The notes under the pieces were generated by a model that saw only the letters and a list, made by a program, of their open reading frames with translations, was not told the origin of the DNA and made no database searches. From a virus: DNA of 24,117 nucleotides. The translations under genes and the position numbers were made by a program. This document shows, one piece after another, positions 9,005 through 15,662 of the stretch; position 1 is the stretch's first letter, and each line of letters opens with the position of its first letter. The DNA is taken from IMG/VR virus record IMGVR_UViG_3300030090_005424, positions 1 to 24,117 of that record; one strand, written 5' to 3'.

Positions 9005-9298
9005 TTAAGAAGCAGCACCAACAGCGGTAAAGCCATCTACAGCGTAAACACTGTTTACATCATCAGCAATAACGTAAACTCCATCAGTATGGGCTGGCCC
9101 ACCTAAAAACTCTGCTAATTTTACCATTTGGTCGTGTTCAGCAGCAGAGCAAGTTACAGTTAAAACATCTTCACCAGCTATAGTGTCAAATGTAAAATTA
9201 AGCGCCGTAGAAGCTGCTTCTACTGATTTTAATTTTGACAAAGGATACACCATGCAATCGTTGGCTGCGTTTTGAAATAATAAAAACTTATCGTTCAT
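9005..9298 (-). CDS. Small structural protein, paralogue of next gene upstream
   Basis: This 97-residue protein shares a layout with the 105-residue product at 9323-9640. Both start with a strand ending in a short hydrophobic run, then ND-M--PLS-L-S, then FDT/A-V-TVTC, then a helix (VKLAEFL here, VKQVSRAL there). They look like products of a tandem duplication. The protein is Ala/Val/Thr-rich and acidic, like small marine phage structural proteins. Its role is not known. Confidence 0.7.
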   Translation of the reverse strand: MNDKFLLFQNAANDCMVYPLSKLKSVEAASTALNFTFDTIAGEDVLTVTCSAAEHDQMVKLAEFLGGPAHTDGVYVIADDVNSVYAVDGFTAVGAAS

Positions 9299-9322
9299 TT
9301 TCTTAGTTTTTTATGTTAATAA

Positions 9323-9640
9323 TTAAGCTATAGTGCTACATCCAGTAATCTCTGGAACAATTGTAACTGTAGCCGATGCAGCAGCTGAATCAGCTAGTAC
9401 TACAACGTTTGATTGCGTGTTTCTGCAAGCGTTGTTTAAAGCTCTACTTACTTGTTTTACAGCTTCAAACTCGTCAGCGCCACACGTTAGTGTAACTGTA
9501 TCTACGTTTGCACCAGCATCAAAAGTTAGTACAACAGATCCTGTGCCACCGTTTATAGATCTTAATCTAGATAAAGGCGCCATCATACCGTCGTTGTCTG
9601 CAGTTGTTGCTATTAACATAATTTCATCTGCTCTTGTCAT
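9323..9640 (-). CDS. Small structural protein, paralogue of neighbour
   Basis: The 105 residues align by eye with the downstream 97-residue protein. DNDGMMAPLSRLRSI corresponds to NDCMVYPLSKLKSV, and VDTVTLTCGADEFEAVKQ to EDVLTVTCSAAEHDQMVK. The C-terminal region is Ala/Val-rich with repeated short strands. The untranslated stretch before it (9641-9731) is one of the longest gaps in the block and may carry its own promoter. It is probably a virion component; no enzymatic motif is seen. Confidence 0.7.
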   Translation of the reverse strand: MTRADEIMLIATTADNDGMMAPLSRLRSINGGTGSVVLTFDAGANVDTVTLTCGADEFEAVKQVSRALNNACRNTQSNVVVLADSAAASATVTIVPEITGCSTIA

Positions 9641-9667
9641 TTTTTTCTTCTTTAATGATTAATAAAT

Positions 9668-9712
9668 AATTTGTTTTAAGTTCTAAGTTTTAAGTTTATG
9701 GATTGTGGTTTA
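9668..9712 (-). promoter_or_regulatory. AAGTT-repeat leader upstream of structural gene
   Basis: The 91-base gap before the gene starting at 9640 holds a run of near-direct repeats of TTTTAAGTTCTAAG type read on the + strand (CTTAAAAC/CTTAGAAC on the coding strand). It is AT-rich, has no stem-loop and is a plausible promoter or regulator site inside the late block. Direct evidence is only the repetition and the location. Confidence 0.25.
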
Positions 9713-9731
9713 GGTTTAATCTGTTAAGCTA

Positions 9732-10202
9732 TTAAATGTTAGATAAAACAGCTGAACCATCAGTATCTGCATCATCAGAAATCATAAATCCTGATATAGC
9801 AAATCTGTTAGCAGCAATTTTTGTAACATCCATATAAGAACCTGGCTCACCAGCTCCGTTAGCTAAGTTAGCATCAAAAGCAATTTGGCTATCGTCACCT
9901 GCAGCAAGTACACCATGTCCGAAACCAGCAGTTGTTGAAGCTACACTAAAGCCTCCTACAAACATTTGCCCTGTTGTATCTGTTACATCTGAACACTTAA
10001 TAAGATATGCGTTGTCATTTGCTGTTTTAACATAAAAACGACAGTTCCAACCTTCTGAAATATCAGCGTCAGCAGGTAGTGTAACAACTACAGCACTTGT
10101 GCTATCAAGTACAAATGTTTTACCAGAATCACTAGATAAAGCTTGGTAATCAGCAGTAATAGTGTGGATGTGATCTCTTGTGTTAAAAAATACTCTTCCC
10201 AT
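9732..10202 (-). CDS. Probable head decoration or structural protein
   Basis: This 156-residue protein is rich in beta-strand segments (HTITADYQALSSDSGKTFVL region, AVVVTLPADADI, WNCRFYVKTAND) with many Gly, Ala, Asp and Thr. A pattern of 'value-or-default' strands followed by 'VTLPA-DI--GW-CRFYVK' is common in phage decoration and fibre-tip beta folds. It lies downstream of groES and upstream of the paralogue pair. There is a 57-base AT-rich gap after groES. Function is inferred from composition and neighbours. Confidence 0.6.
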   Translation of the reverse strand: MGRVFFNTRDHIHTITADYQALSSDSGKTFVLDSTSAVVVTLPADADISEGWNCRFYVKTANDNAYLIKCSDVTDTTGQMFVGGFSVASTTAGFGHGVLAAGDDSQIAFDANLANGAGEPGSYMDVTKIAANRFAISGFMISDDADTDGSAVLSNI

Positions 10203-10259
10203 TTTTTAAAATTTTTTAATAATTAATAATTATGATTAAGTAATCGGGTTGTAATTAAC

Positions 10260-10517
10260 TTAATCGATTAACACGACGTCTCTTTGTGTAATTACGCCGT
10301 AAAATTTATCGTTATGTTGGATACCATGACCAGCATGTTTATCGTAATAAACGACATCGTTTTCTTTAATACCTTCGACAAGGTTTCCTACTGACATAAC
10401 TTTAGCTTTTAAATATCTATTGTCTTCGTTTACGTCATCTGTAAGAACTAATCCGCCAACCTTTTTGTGATCCTGTTTTATAAACTCAATCACTATGTAG
10501 TTATTAACTGCTTTCAT
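10260..10517 (-). CDS. groES: Co-chaperonin GroES
   Basis: At 85 residues, this is a short GroES. The first strand NNYIVIEFI, the mobile-loop segment GGLVLTDDVNED (GroES GGIVLT), LKAKVMSVGN (matching the RGEVLAVGNG strand), KENDVVYYDKHAG (VGDIVIFNDGYG) and FYGVITQRDVVLID (EVLIMSESDILAIV) follow the family order. It caps the GroEL chamber and helps fold substrates, here presumably capsid or tail proteins. Its start lies 14 bases inside groEL, so both are made together, with GroEL first. That is the reverse of the usual bacterial groES-groEL order. Confidence 0.88.
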   Translation of the reverse strand: MKAVNNYIVIEFIKQDHKKVGGLVLTDDVNEDNRYLKAKVMSVGNLVEGIKENDVVYYDKHAGHGIQHNDKFYGVITQRDVVLID

Positions 10518-12066
10518 TTACTCTGATATTAGAGATTACACAGTCTGCGGATATAATAGTAGTTACAACTGATACAGCGTTTTTAAGCGCAGTCTTAGTA
10601 ACTAACACAGGGTCAATGATACCTTCTTCAACCATATTAACAGGTTTTCCAGTTATTACATTTAATCCACAACCTTCTTCTAGGTTTACATTAAAATCTA
10701 TACCACCGTTTTCTAGTATAGTGTGAAAAGGTGATTTAATAGCTTGAAGTAGTATATCTTCACCTATTGTTTCAGTTATAATTTTCTCTGAAGCATTTAA
10801 TAAAGCTACACCGCCACCTGGCACAATACCTTCTTTCAAAGCAGCTTTAGTAGCATATATAGCGTCTTCAACACGATCTTTCTTTTCTTTTAACTCTACT
10901 TTTGAGTTAGCTCCAACTTTAACAATACCAACGCAGCCAGATAACATAGCTAGCCTATCTTGTAGTTTCATTTTAATAAAACCGTTTTTTTCTTCAGCTA
11001 TACGCTTAGTTACTTCGTCAATACGATCTTCCACTAACTCATGCATGTCTTCTACTGTAACAACAGTACTTGTTTCGCTAGTTTCTGCATATTCAACTTC
11101 ACCAAGGTCTTCTACACTCATAGAGTCAAGATCATCACCTAACTCTTCATTAAACATAGTAGCACCTGTAATAATAGCTAAATCTTCGCAAGTATCTTTC
11201 TTAGTAGGCCCAAAACCTGGCAAATCAATAATGTTTACTTTAATATTACCTTTTACCTTGTTCATCAACAACGCAGACTTAACCTGCTGTGATACTGGAG
11301 CTACTATCAACAAAGATCTGTTTTGCTTTATAACGTGTTCTAATATTTTCTGTATCTTACGCACGTTAGGTATTTCAGATCCACATATTAAAACATAAGG
11401 ATTATCTAGCTCTGCTTTTTGCTTGTCTGTGTTTGTAACAAAGTGAGGTGATGTTAAGCCGCACTCGATTTGAACACCGTCAACCATTTCAACGTAAGTC
11501 TCATCTGTTTCCGATGTTTCCATTAATACTACGCCGTCTTTACCTACAGCCTCGTAAGCTTCTGATATAATCTTACCAAGAGCTTCGTCATTGTTACAAC
11601 TAATAGCTGACACGTTTTTAAGCATATCGCCATCAACATCTATCTTGATGCTGTCTAAATACTCATTTACTTTTTCTAAACAAGAGTATATACCTTCCTT
11701 TATCTCTCTAACGGAAGAGTCTTTTAGATTATTATAAATACTTTTAATTAATGCTTGCGCCAAGACTGTGGCTGTTGTAGTACCATCACCTGCTTCACTA
11801 ACAGTTTTTTGTGCAGCTTCTTTTATTAAAGTAGCTCCCATGTTTTCAACCGGGTCAAATAAGACTACGCTCTCTGCAACGGTTACACCATCTTTTGTGA
11901 TGACCGGTTTGCCTCTGCCGTCTTCGTAGATAACGCATTTTCCTGAGGCTCCAAGGGTAGACTTTACAGCTCGAGCAAGCTTGTCTACTCCAGTGATGAT
12001 CTTTTGTTTAGCGGAATCGCCAAAGTTCAAGTCTTTGACAATTTCGCTAGGTAAATTGTATTCCAT
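10504..12066 (-). CDS. groEL: Chaperonin GroEL
   Basis: This 520-residue protein is a phage-encoded 60-kDa chaperonin. Visible family motifs include KSTLGASGK (about 35-43), TKDGVTVAE (57-65), the ATP-site GDGTTTAT at 93-100, and IVPGGGVALL in the C-terminal equatorial domain. It ends without the Gly-Gly-Met-rich tail of host GroEL. Some apical stretches (EEELGDDLDS-like acidic insert after MFNEE, about 300-325) look diverged. Together with the overlapping groES it likely folds virion proteins. It begins an operon-like set after a 24-base AT-rich leader with no Shine-Dalgarno. Confidence 0.95.
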   Translation of the reverse strand: MEYNLPSEIVKDLNFGDSAKQKIITGVDKLARAVKSTLGASGKCVIYEDGRGKPVITKDGVTVAESVVLFDPVENMGATLIKEAAQKTVSEAGDGTTTATVLAQALIKSIYNNLKDSSVREIKEGIYSCLEKVNEYLDSIKIDVDGDMLKNVSAISCNNDEALGKIISEAYEAVGKDGVVLMETSETDETYVEMVDGVQIECGLTSPHFVTNTDKQKAELDNPYVLICGSEIPNVRKIQKILEHVIKQNRSLLIVAPVSQQVKSALLMNKVKGNIKVNIIDLPGFGPTKKDTCEDLAIITGATMFNEELGDDLDSMSVEDLGEVEYAETSETSTVVTVEDMHELVEDRIDEVTKRIAEEKNGFIKMKLQDRLAMLSGCVGIVKVGANSKVELKEKKDRVEDAIYATKAALKEGIVPGGGVALLNASEKIITETIGEDILLQAIKSPFHTILENGGIDFNVNLEEGCGLNVITGKPVNMVEEGIIDPVLVTKTALKNAVSVVTTIISADCVISNIRVNESS

Positions 12067-12090
12067 TATATTATATTAAATTAAATTGGT

Positions 12091-12381
12091 TTATTCAAAT
12101 GTTTTAACGACCTTAGGGCCTTTGGTTGCTTCTAGCTTTTTAGTAAAGTGTTCAATACTTCCATCAATAGCTTTTTCAGCACCTTCTATAGTTTCTCGTC
12201 TTGTAACATCGACATATTCATCGCTGTTAGGTTTTGAAACTTCTGTTTGGTAATAACCGTTTGGCAGCTGGGTAATACGCCAATTAGCTTTATTAGCTAA
12301 GTGTTCCCATTGCTCTTTGGTTTTTTCATTAATCTGTGGATTACCGGTCCACGTGCTTGTCTTGTAATACAAATACGTCAT
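12091..12381 (-). CDS. Small protein of unknown function
   Basis: The 96 residues contain short strand-like segments with many aromatic residues (YLYYKTSTWTG, WRITQLPNGYYQTEV) and then a helical, charged C-terminal half ending KGPKVVKTFE. The gene lies just upstream of groEL and downstream of the Met/Lys/Ala repeat gene, in the middle of the late block. I recognise no family. It is not obviously basic, unlike its upstream neighbours. Confidence 0.65.
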   Translation of the reverse strand: MTYLYYKTSTWTGNPQINEKTKEQWEHLANKANWRITQLPNGYYQTEVSKPNSDEYVDVTRRETIEGAEKAIDGSIEHFTKKLEATKGPKVVKTFE

Positions 12382-12411
12382 TTTGGTTTTATTTATTGGT
12401 TAGTAATTAAT

Positions 12412-12726
12412 TTACTTTTTGTGGCCCATCTTCATAGCAGCCTTCATCATTGTAGCCGCTTTCTTAAGCTTCATAGCAGATTCTTTTTTCATCTTCATAC
12501 CTGCTTTCTTCATTTTCATAGCTGCATCTTTTGCTTTCTTCATTTTCATAGCAGCAGCTTTTTTCATTTTCATAGCAGCGTCTTTCTCTTTTTTAAGCTT
12601 CATAGCTGCAGCTTTCTTCATCATTTTTGGGCTTTTACCTTCTTTCTTTTCTTTTGCAATAATTGCTTTTTGTAAGTTTTCAGGTAAAGTCTTTTGTTTT
12701 GCCGTAATTTTCTTTGGACTTTTCAT
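12412..12726 (-). CDS. Met/Lys/Ala-rich repeat protein
   Basis: The frame opens at 12765, but the ATG at 12726 (MKSPKKITAK) follows the PAP2 stop by one base and is the better start, giving 104 residues. From about residue 36 to the end the protein is a low-complexity run of units such as AAAMKMKKA, DAAMKMKKA and SAMKLKKA, with Lys and Met each at high frequency. It should be strongly basic and helical, with Met along one face. This resembles histone H1-like tails, suggesting DNA or RNA binding or packing inside the virion. The function is inferred from composition only. Confidence 0.75.
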   Translation of the reverse strand: MKSPKKITAKQKTLPENLQKAIIAKEKKEGKSPKMMKKAAAMKLKKEKDAAMKMKKAAAMKMKKAKDAAMKMKKAGMKMKKESAMKLKKAATMMKAAMKMGHKK

Positions 12727-12727
12727 T

Positions 12728-13276
12728 TTAAATTTTGTTTTTAATATGTTTAAACATTGCATCACCTATTTTTTCACCAAACTTACTGTCTGACTTATAA
12801 TGAGCGTGAGCTACTCTTCTACTATAAGATATGTTTTCTGCTGTTTTCTTAAAAGCTTTAGAAGCCTTAGGATGTTTATCAGCTAAAACATTACCTATTA
12901 ATATTCCTTGAACAGAGTGACCCGACGGATACGAAGGAGTTTTCATAGAATCCATTTCGTAATCTTTCATGCTAATATTCATTTTCTTAGCAGATACTTT
13001 AGGTCTTGGCCTGTTAAAGTGTTTCTTCAATTTTAATATTACAGGCGCAGAGTCTTTTATTAACTTTGTGGCTATACTTTTGTCGTAGTCTTCTATATTG
13101 TTTTCCTCTGCTGTCTTTTTAAAAGCAGCTTCAATATTATCATACTTTTTTACAAACTCTTTTTTAAGTGGTATGCTTTTAAGCTCTTTAACCTCTTGCA
13201 TAGTTCTAAAAGAATTATTACTAGGTGGTTTTTGTTTTTTAAAACTAGATATATTAAAATCTTTAAACAAACTCAT
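12728..13276 (-). CDS. PAP2-type acid phosphatase-like protein
   Basis: All three phosphatase motifs of the PAP2/class A acid phosphatase superfamily are present: K84-x6-R91-P92, PSGH at 117-120, and S152-R153-x5-H159-x3-D163. These bind phosphate and supply the nucleophilic and acid histidines. At 182 residues it lacks a signal peptide and any clear membrane segment, so it should act as a soluble enzyme in the cytoplasm or virion. The substrate cannot be read from the sequence; phospholipid or polyprenyl pyrophosphate, or nucleotides, are possible. Its start overlaps the previous gene by 4 bases. The N-terminus (about 1-45) is basic and probably flexible. Confidence 0.85.
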   Translation of the reverse strand: MSLFKDFNISSFKKQKPPSNNSFRTMQEVKELKSIPLKKEFVKKYDNIEAAFKKTAEENNIEDYDKSIATKLIKDSAPVILKLKKHFNRPRPKVSAKKMNISMKDYEMDSMKTPSYPSGHSVQGILIGNVLADKHPKASKAFKKTAENISYSRRVAHAHYKSDSKFGEKIGDAMFKHIKNKI

Positions 13277-13551
13277 TTTTCACCGCATTTTTTACTTGGA
13301 TCATTAACTTGTCTCCAGTCTTCTTTTTGAAACCAGTCTCTAAGTGTAGCTCCTTTTTTACGAGCACCTTTTACATTTGTTTTAGATGATCTTTTGTATT
13401 TACCTTTAGCACCGGATGCTTTTTTAGCACGAACAAGCTTATCTCTTTCAGCTTTACTCATACTACGTATTTTAGCGGCAGGCAAACAAGTTTTAGTTGT
13501 ACCACCACCTTTTTGTTTTTTCTTAAACGGATTACTTTTTTGAACGTACAT
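13273..13551 (-). CDS. Very basic small protein, family seen in marine viruses
   Basis: The 92 residues are dominated by Lys, Arg and Gly. A patterned core, CLPAAKIRSMSKAERDKLV, is followed by AKKASGAKGKYKRSSKT and a conserved-looking tail LRDWFQKEDWRQV. Such small basic proteins occur in marine phages and, as I recall, in giant algal viruses; I did not search. The N-terminus MYVQKSNPF is almost the same as that of the gene at 14523. Nucleic acid binding is likely from the charge. Confidence 0.7.
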   Translation of the reverse strand: MYVQKSNPFKKKQKGGGTTKTCLPAAKIRSMSKAERDKLVRAKKASGAKGKYKRSSKTNVKGARKKGATLRDWFQKEDWRQVNDPSKKCGEK

Positions 13552-13996
13552 GTTGTGCTTTTAATTGTTTTTTAGCAACTCTCGCAAGTCTTGCTTGTTC
13601 CATTTTACCCATAACCTCAGCTCTTTGCTCTAAAACGGTTAATATTTGTATTTTACGAGCGTAAGGTTTATTTATTCTTTTTACTTTAGCTATAGTTTTT
13701 CTAGCATCAGCTACTGTAGCAAATTTAATACTTACTGTATCTTTTGGATTTTCGTCAGTATATAATCTTCTACCGCTGCCTTTTGGTTTTTTACCAGTAC
13801 CAACAACCGGGTCTTTGCGTTTCTTTTTTGGTGATGGCCTATTAGTTTGCATGTTTATAAACCAGTTTGCTAATTGCTTATCACGAGGCGTAGCGTCTTT
13901 TCTGTTTTTTAAAGCTCTAGCTTTTGCCACAGTTACATCTCCACCGTATAACTTAGATATACGAGCTTTTAATACGCCTCTGTAAGCTTTACTCAT
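13532..13996 (-). CDS. Basic protein of unknown function
   Basis: The 154-residue protein is strongly basic. A helical N-terminal part (residues 1-50) is followed by a Lys/Pro-rich linker around SPKKKRKDPVVGTGKKPKG, then a folded-looking part with TVSIKFATVADARKTIAKV and a C-terminal helix of alternating hydrophobic and basic residues. The 'strand, then helix beginning ADARKTI' layout recalls families shared between phages and giant viruses. It overlaps its downstream neighbour by 20 bases and its upstream one by 8, showing tight coupling. A role in DNA condensation is possible. Confidence 0.7.
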   Translation of the reverse strand: MSKAYRGVLKARISKLYGGDVTVAKARALKNRKDATPRDKQLANWFINMQTNRPSPKKKRKDPVVGTGKKPKGSGRRLYTDENPKDTVSIKFATVADARKTIAKVKRINKPYARKIQILTVLEQRAEVMGKMEQARLARVAKKQLKAQHVRSKK

Positions 13997-14351
13997 CTTT
14001 CTTTTTGCCTAATCGTTTTCTAACGATGTCCATAGTTCTACGCATTTTAGCCGCGTACTTTGGATCTTTATTTCTTCTAAACACTACTTGTTGATTTAAA
14101 CTGCTAATAATCTTAGATAAATTACCTTTTCTTGACTTAATCATCCAGCTAGCTAAAGCAGGTGCAGATAAATCTCTAAACTTACCTTTAGCATCAGGCG
14201 CATCAGATTCTTGAAACTTACCCATACGTTTGTTCATAGGTGAGCTTATAGCATTTTGCAGTTTGTCAGCTTGCTTAGCGTGTGTTTTACTAGCTTTTTT
14301 AAGCTCTGTAATAACTTGCTTTATTTTATTATTATTTAACTTAAATGCCAT
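13989..14351 (-). CDS. Basic helical protein of unknown function
   Basis: This 120-residue protein starts MAFKLNNN and is Lys-rich throughout, with helical N-terminal segments (KIKQVITELKKASKTHAKQ), a middle region around PMNKRMGKFQESDAPDAKG, and a helix-rich C-terminus ending RKRLGKKKDE. No cysteine or catalytic motif is present. It overlaps the next gene by 8 bases and the previous by one (TAATG), as part of the basic protein run. Function unknown; nucleic acid binding is plausible. Confidence 0.7.
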   Translation of the reverse strand: MAFKLNNNKIKQVITELKKASKTHAKQADKLQNAISSPMNKRMGKFQESDAPDAKGKFRDLSAPALASWMIKSRKGNLSKIISSLNQQVVFRRNKDPKYAAKMRRTMDIVRKRLGKKKDE

Positions 14352-14512
14352 TACTTTTTCTTTTTACCTCCGCCAAATCTACTAGGACCACCGGCTCTAG
14401 TGCATCGTACACCCCAACCAGAGGCATAAGCTGAAGGCCATACTTTAAACTTACGCTTTGCAGCAGCCTTACAAGCAGCAGATATTTTCTTTAATGCTGA
14501 ACTTTTCTTCAT
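14351..14512 (-). CDS. 53-residue basic protein with WPSAYASG motif
   Basis: This short reading frame begins MKKSSALKKISAACKA, then KRKFKVWPSAYASGWGV, then RCTRAGGPSRF, and ends in GGGKKKK. The WPSAYASG core strongly suggests a small family I recall as DUF5872, found in marine phages and large algal viruses; this has not been searched. The stop overlaps the downstream ATG by one base and the gene sits exactly in the 171-base gap between its neighbours, so it is very likely real. The charge suggests nucleic acid contact. Confidence 0.72.
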   Translation of the reverse strand: MKKSSALKKISAACKAAAKRKFKVWPSAYASGWGVRCTRAGGPSRFGGGKKKK

Positions 14513-14522
14513 GTTATATATT

Positions 14523-14927
14523 TTAGCAGTTCCATCTGCGTCTAGCAGCTAAACCTCGTTTACTTTTCCAATTTCTTGATCTTGCACAGAACGACTTTCT
14601 GCGTTTTGCGGCTTTGCTACCTTTTTTAAGCCTTGATGGCGGTGTTGTTACCGCTGTTTTTAGCTTACTACCAGGATTTTTACGTCTATATTCACGTACG
14701 CCTTTCTCGGTCATACCACCACCTGCTTTACCACCGGTGCCAGTTGACTTAGCTCTGTTAAAGTTTTTGCCAGGACCTATAGTTCTACGTACATCTGGCT
14801 TGCGTTTACGCTTTTGCATCGGACTTTCATCCTCTACTAGACGTAATGGTGCCGATGTTGTTTGAAAACTACGACGTCTACCACAACTAGTAACAGGAAA
14901 TGGATGATTTTTTTGTACGTATGCCAT
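14523..14927 (-). CDS. Basic protein with DUF6321-like C-terminus
   Basis: This 134-residue, Arg/Lys-rich protein has a C-terminal half containing GGKAGGGMTEKGVREYRRKN, PGSKLKTAVTTPPSRLK and GSKAAKRRKSFCARSRNWK-type sequence. It matches what I remember as DUF6321, a small basic domain of marine phages and giant viruses; this was not searched. Four cysteines (residues about 15, 117, 134 included) may bind metal. Residues 1-10 (MAYVQKNHPF) nearly match the start of the gene at 13273. Its product is probably an abundant DNA- or RNA-binding virion or host-manipulating protein, but that is inference. Confidence 0.72.
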   Translation of the reverse strand: MAYVQKNHPFPVTSCGRRRSFQTTSAPLRLVEDESPMQKRKRKPDVRRTIGPGKNFNRAKSTGTGGKAGGGMTEKGVREYRRKNPGSKLKTAVTTPPSRLKKGSKAAKRRKSFCARSRNWKSKRGLAARRRWNC

Positions 14928-15163
14928 TATTTTTCTTTTTTAGTGCCTTTTCCGTCATTACCACGGTTGTCTTTAACAGACTTAAACTTACGATCTTTGT
15001 GATCGAAGTCTTTACCACTGATATTTATACCAGCTTTCATTGCAGCACGTCTTTTTCGTTGATTTTCGGCTTTTTTCCTACGTCTAGCAGGCGTCATCGC
15101 AGCTTCTTTATCACGTTTAGCTTTCATACGCGCAGCGGTAGGTGTTAATTTTTGCTTTGCCAT
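14927..15163 (-). CDS. First gene of leftward block, basic protein
   Basis: The 78 residues begin MAKQKLTPTAARMKAKR and are mostly Lys, Arg and Ala in a helical arrangement (MTPARRRKKAENQRKRRAA), with a C-terminal part DFDHKDRKFKSVKDNRGND. This layout is familiar from small unnamed proteins of marine phages. The stop overlaps the next ATG by one base. As the first gene after the divergent hub, its upstream region (15164-15275) should hold the promoter for the leftward block, although no copy of the rightward motif lies there in reverse. Confidence 0.7.
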   Translation of the reverse strand: MAKQKLTPTAARMKAKRDKEAAMTPARRRKKAENQRKRRAAMKAGINISGKDFDHKDRKFKSVKDNRGNDGKGTKKEK

Positions 15164-15391
15164 AAGATTATTATCACATAGTACTAAAAATAGTTAAAAG
15201 TGTGACAATAGCTTGCTACTAATACACCTTAATAGGCTTATGTCACATAAAAATACGTTATAAATATAGGAATAGAGTGTAGCCCCTACCTCCCTGGTAC
15301 CCAGCCAGTTACAAAAATCGTTTATAAATACCCCACCGGCCCCCGTTTTTGCCGTTTTGCCGCAGATTTTTTGCGTTTTACACTTACAATA
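15164..15391. other. Divergent hub, non-coding with GC-rich stretch
   Basis: No gene fits here on either strand. On the left-gene side, TGTGACA at 15201-15207 is the reverse complement of TGTCACA at 15241-15247, a possible operator pair. About 15277-15375 is markedly richer in C and G than its surroundings, with C runs (CCCCAC, GGCCCCC), a CTGG-TAC-CCAG hairpin at 15294-15304, and spaced CCGTTTT repeats at 15342-15362. In phages such hubs often hold the replication origin or divergent promoters. No known site motif is recognised, so the function is inference. Confidence 0.5.
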
Positions 15392-15418
15392 TAAATACGA
15401 AGTGTATTGGATAATATA
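15392..15418 (+). promoter_or_regulatory. Phage promoter-like motif, copy 1
   Basis: TAAATACGA at 15392-15400, a 7-base spacer, then TGGATAATATA at 15408-15418. It lies 33 bases before a 42-residue gene and is the first of seven aligned copies. The exact 7-base spacing in all copies and the repeated place before genes support a shared promoter, presumably with GATAAT as the -10 element. Confidence 0.75.
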
Positions 15419-15451
15419 TACGAATATAATAAATAAATAAAAATAAATAAA

Positions 15452-15580
15452 ATGGAAAAATTAAAAATAAAATTATTGGAATTATTATTAAAGAATATAT
15501 TTAAATATAATGAGAATGATTGTCCAGAAAAATATATGGAGACGACTATTGATGATATAAAATATTTATTAAATAAATAA
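15452..15580 (+). CDS. 42-residue early protein
   Basis: The reading frame MEKLKIKLLELLLKNIFKY then NENDCPEKYMETTIDDIKYLLNK starts with an ATG 33 bases after the first promoter-like motif and ends at TAA 15578-15580. A Lys/Leu-rich helix of about 18 residues is followed by an acidic second helix. It looks like a genuine micro-protein because the promoter copy 1 has nothing else to drive. There is no recognisable function. Many phage early micro-proteins bind host proteins, but nothing in the sequence shows a target. Confidence 0.55.
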   Translation: MEKLKIKLLELLLKNIFKYNENDCPEKYMETTIDDIKYLLNK

Positions 15581-15591
15581 AATATACAAAA

Positions 15592-15618
15592 TAAATACGA
15601 CTAACATTGGATAATATA
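15592..15618 (+). promoter_or_regulatory. Phage promoter-like motif, copy 2
   Basis: TAAATACGA at 15592-15600, spacer CTAACAT, TGGATAATATA at 15608-15618, followed by an A/T-rich leader of repeated AAATT units to the ATG at 15663. It matches copy 1 in both boxes with no mismatch. Confidence 0.8.
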
Positions 15619-15662
15619 TACAAATAAACTTAAACTATTAAACTAAATTAAATTAAATTATT

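Noticed and set aside
15247-15275. AAATACG followed by TATAGGAATA as another promoter copy
   Set aside because: The second box is off by two bases in spacing and matches poorly. It may be a decayed copy, but the evidence is too weak.
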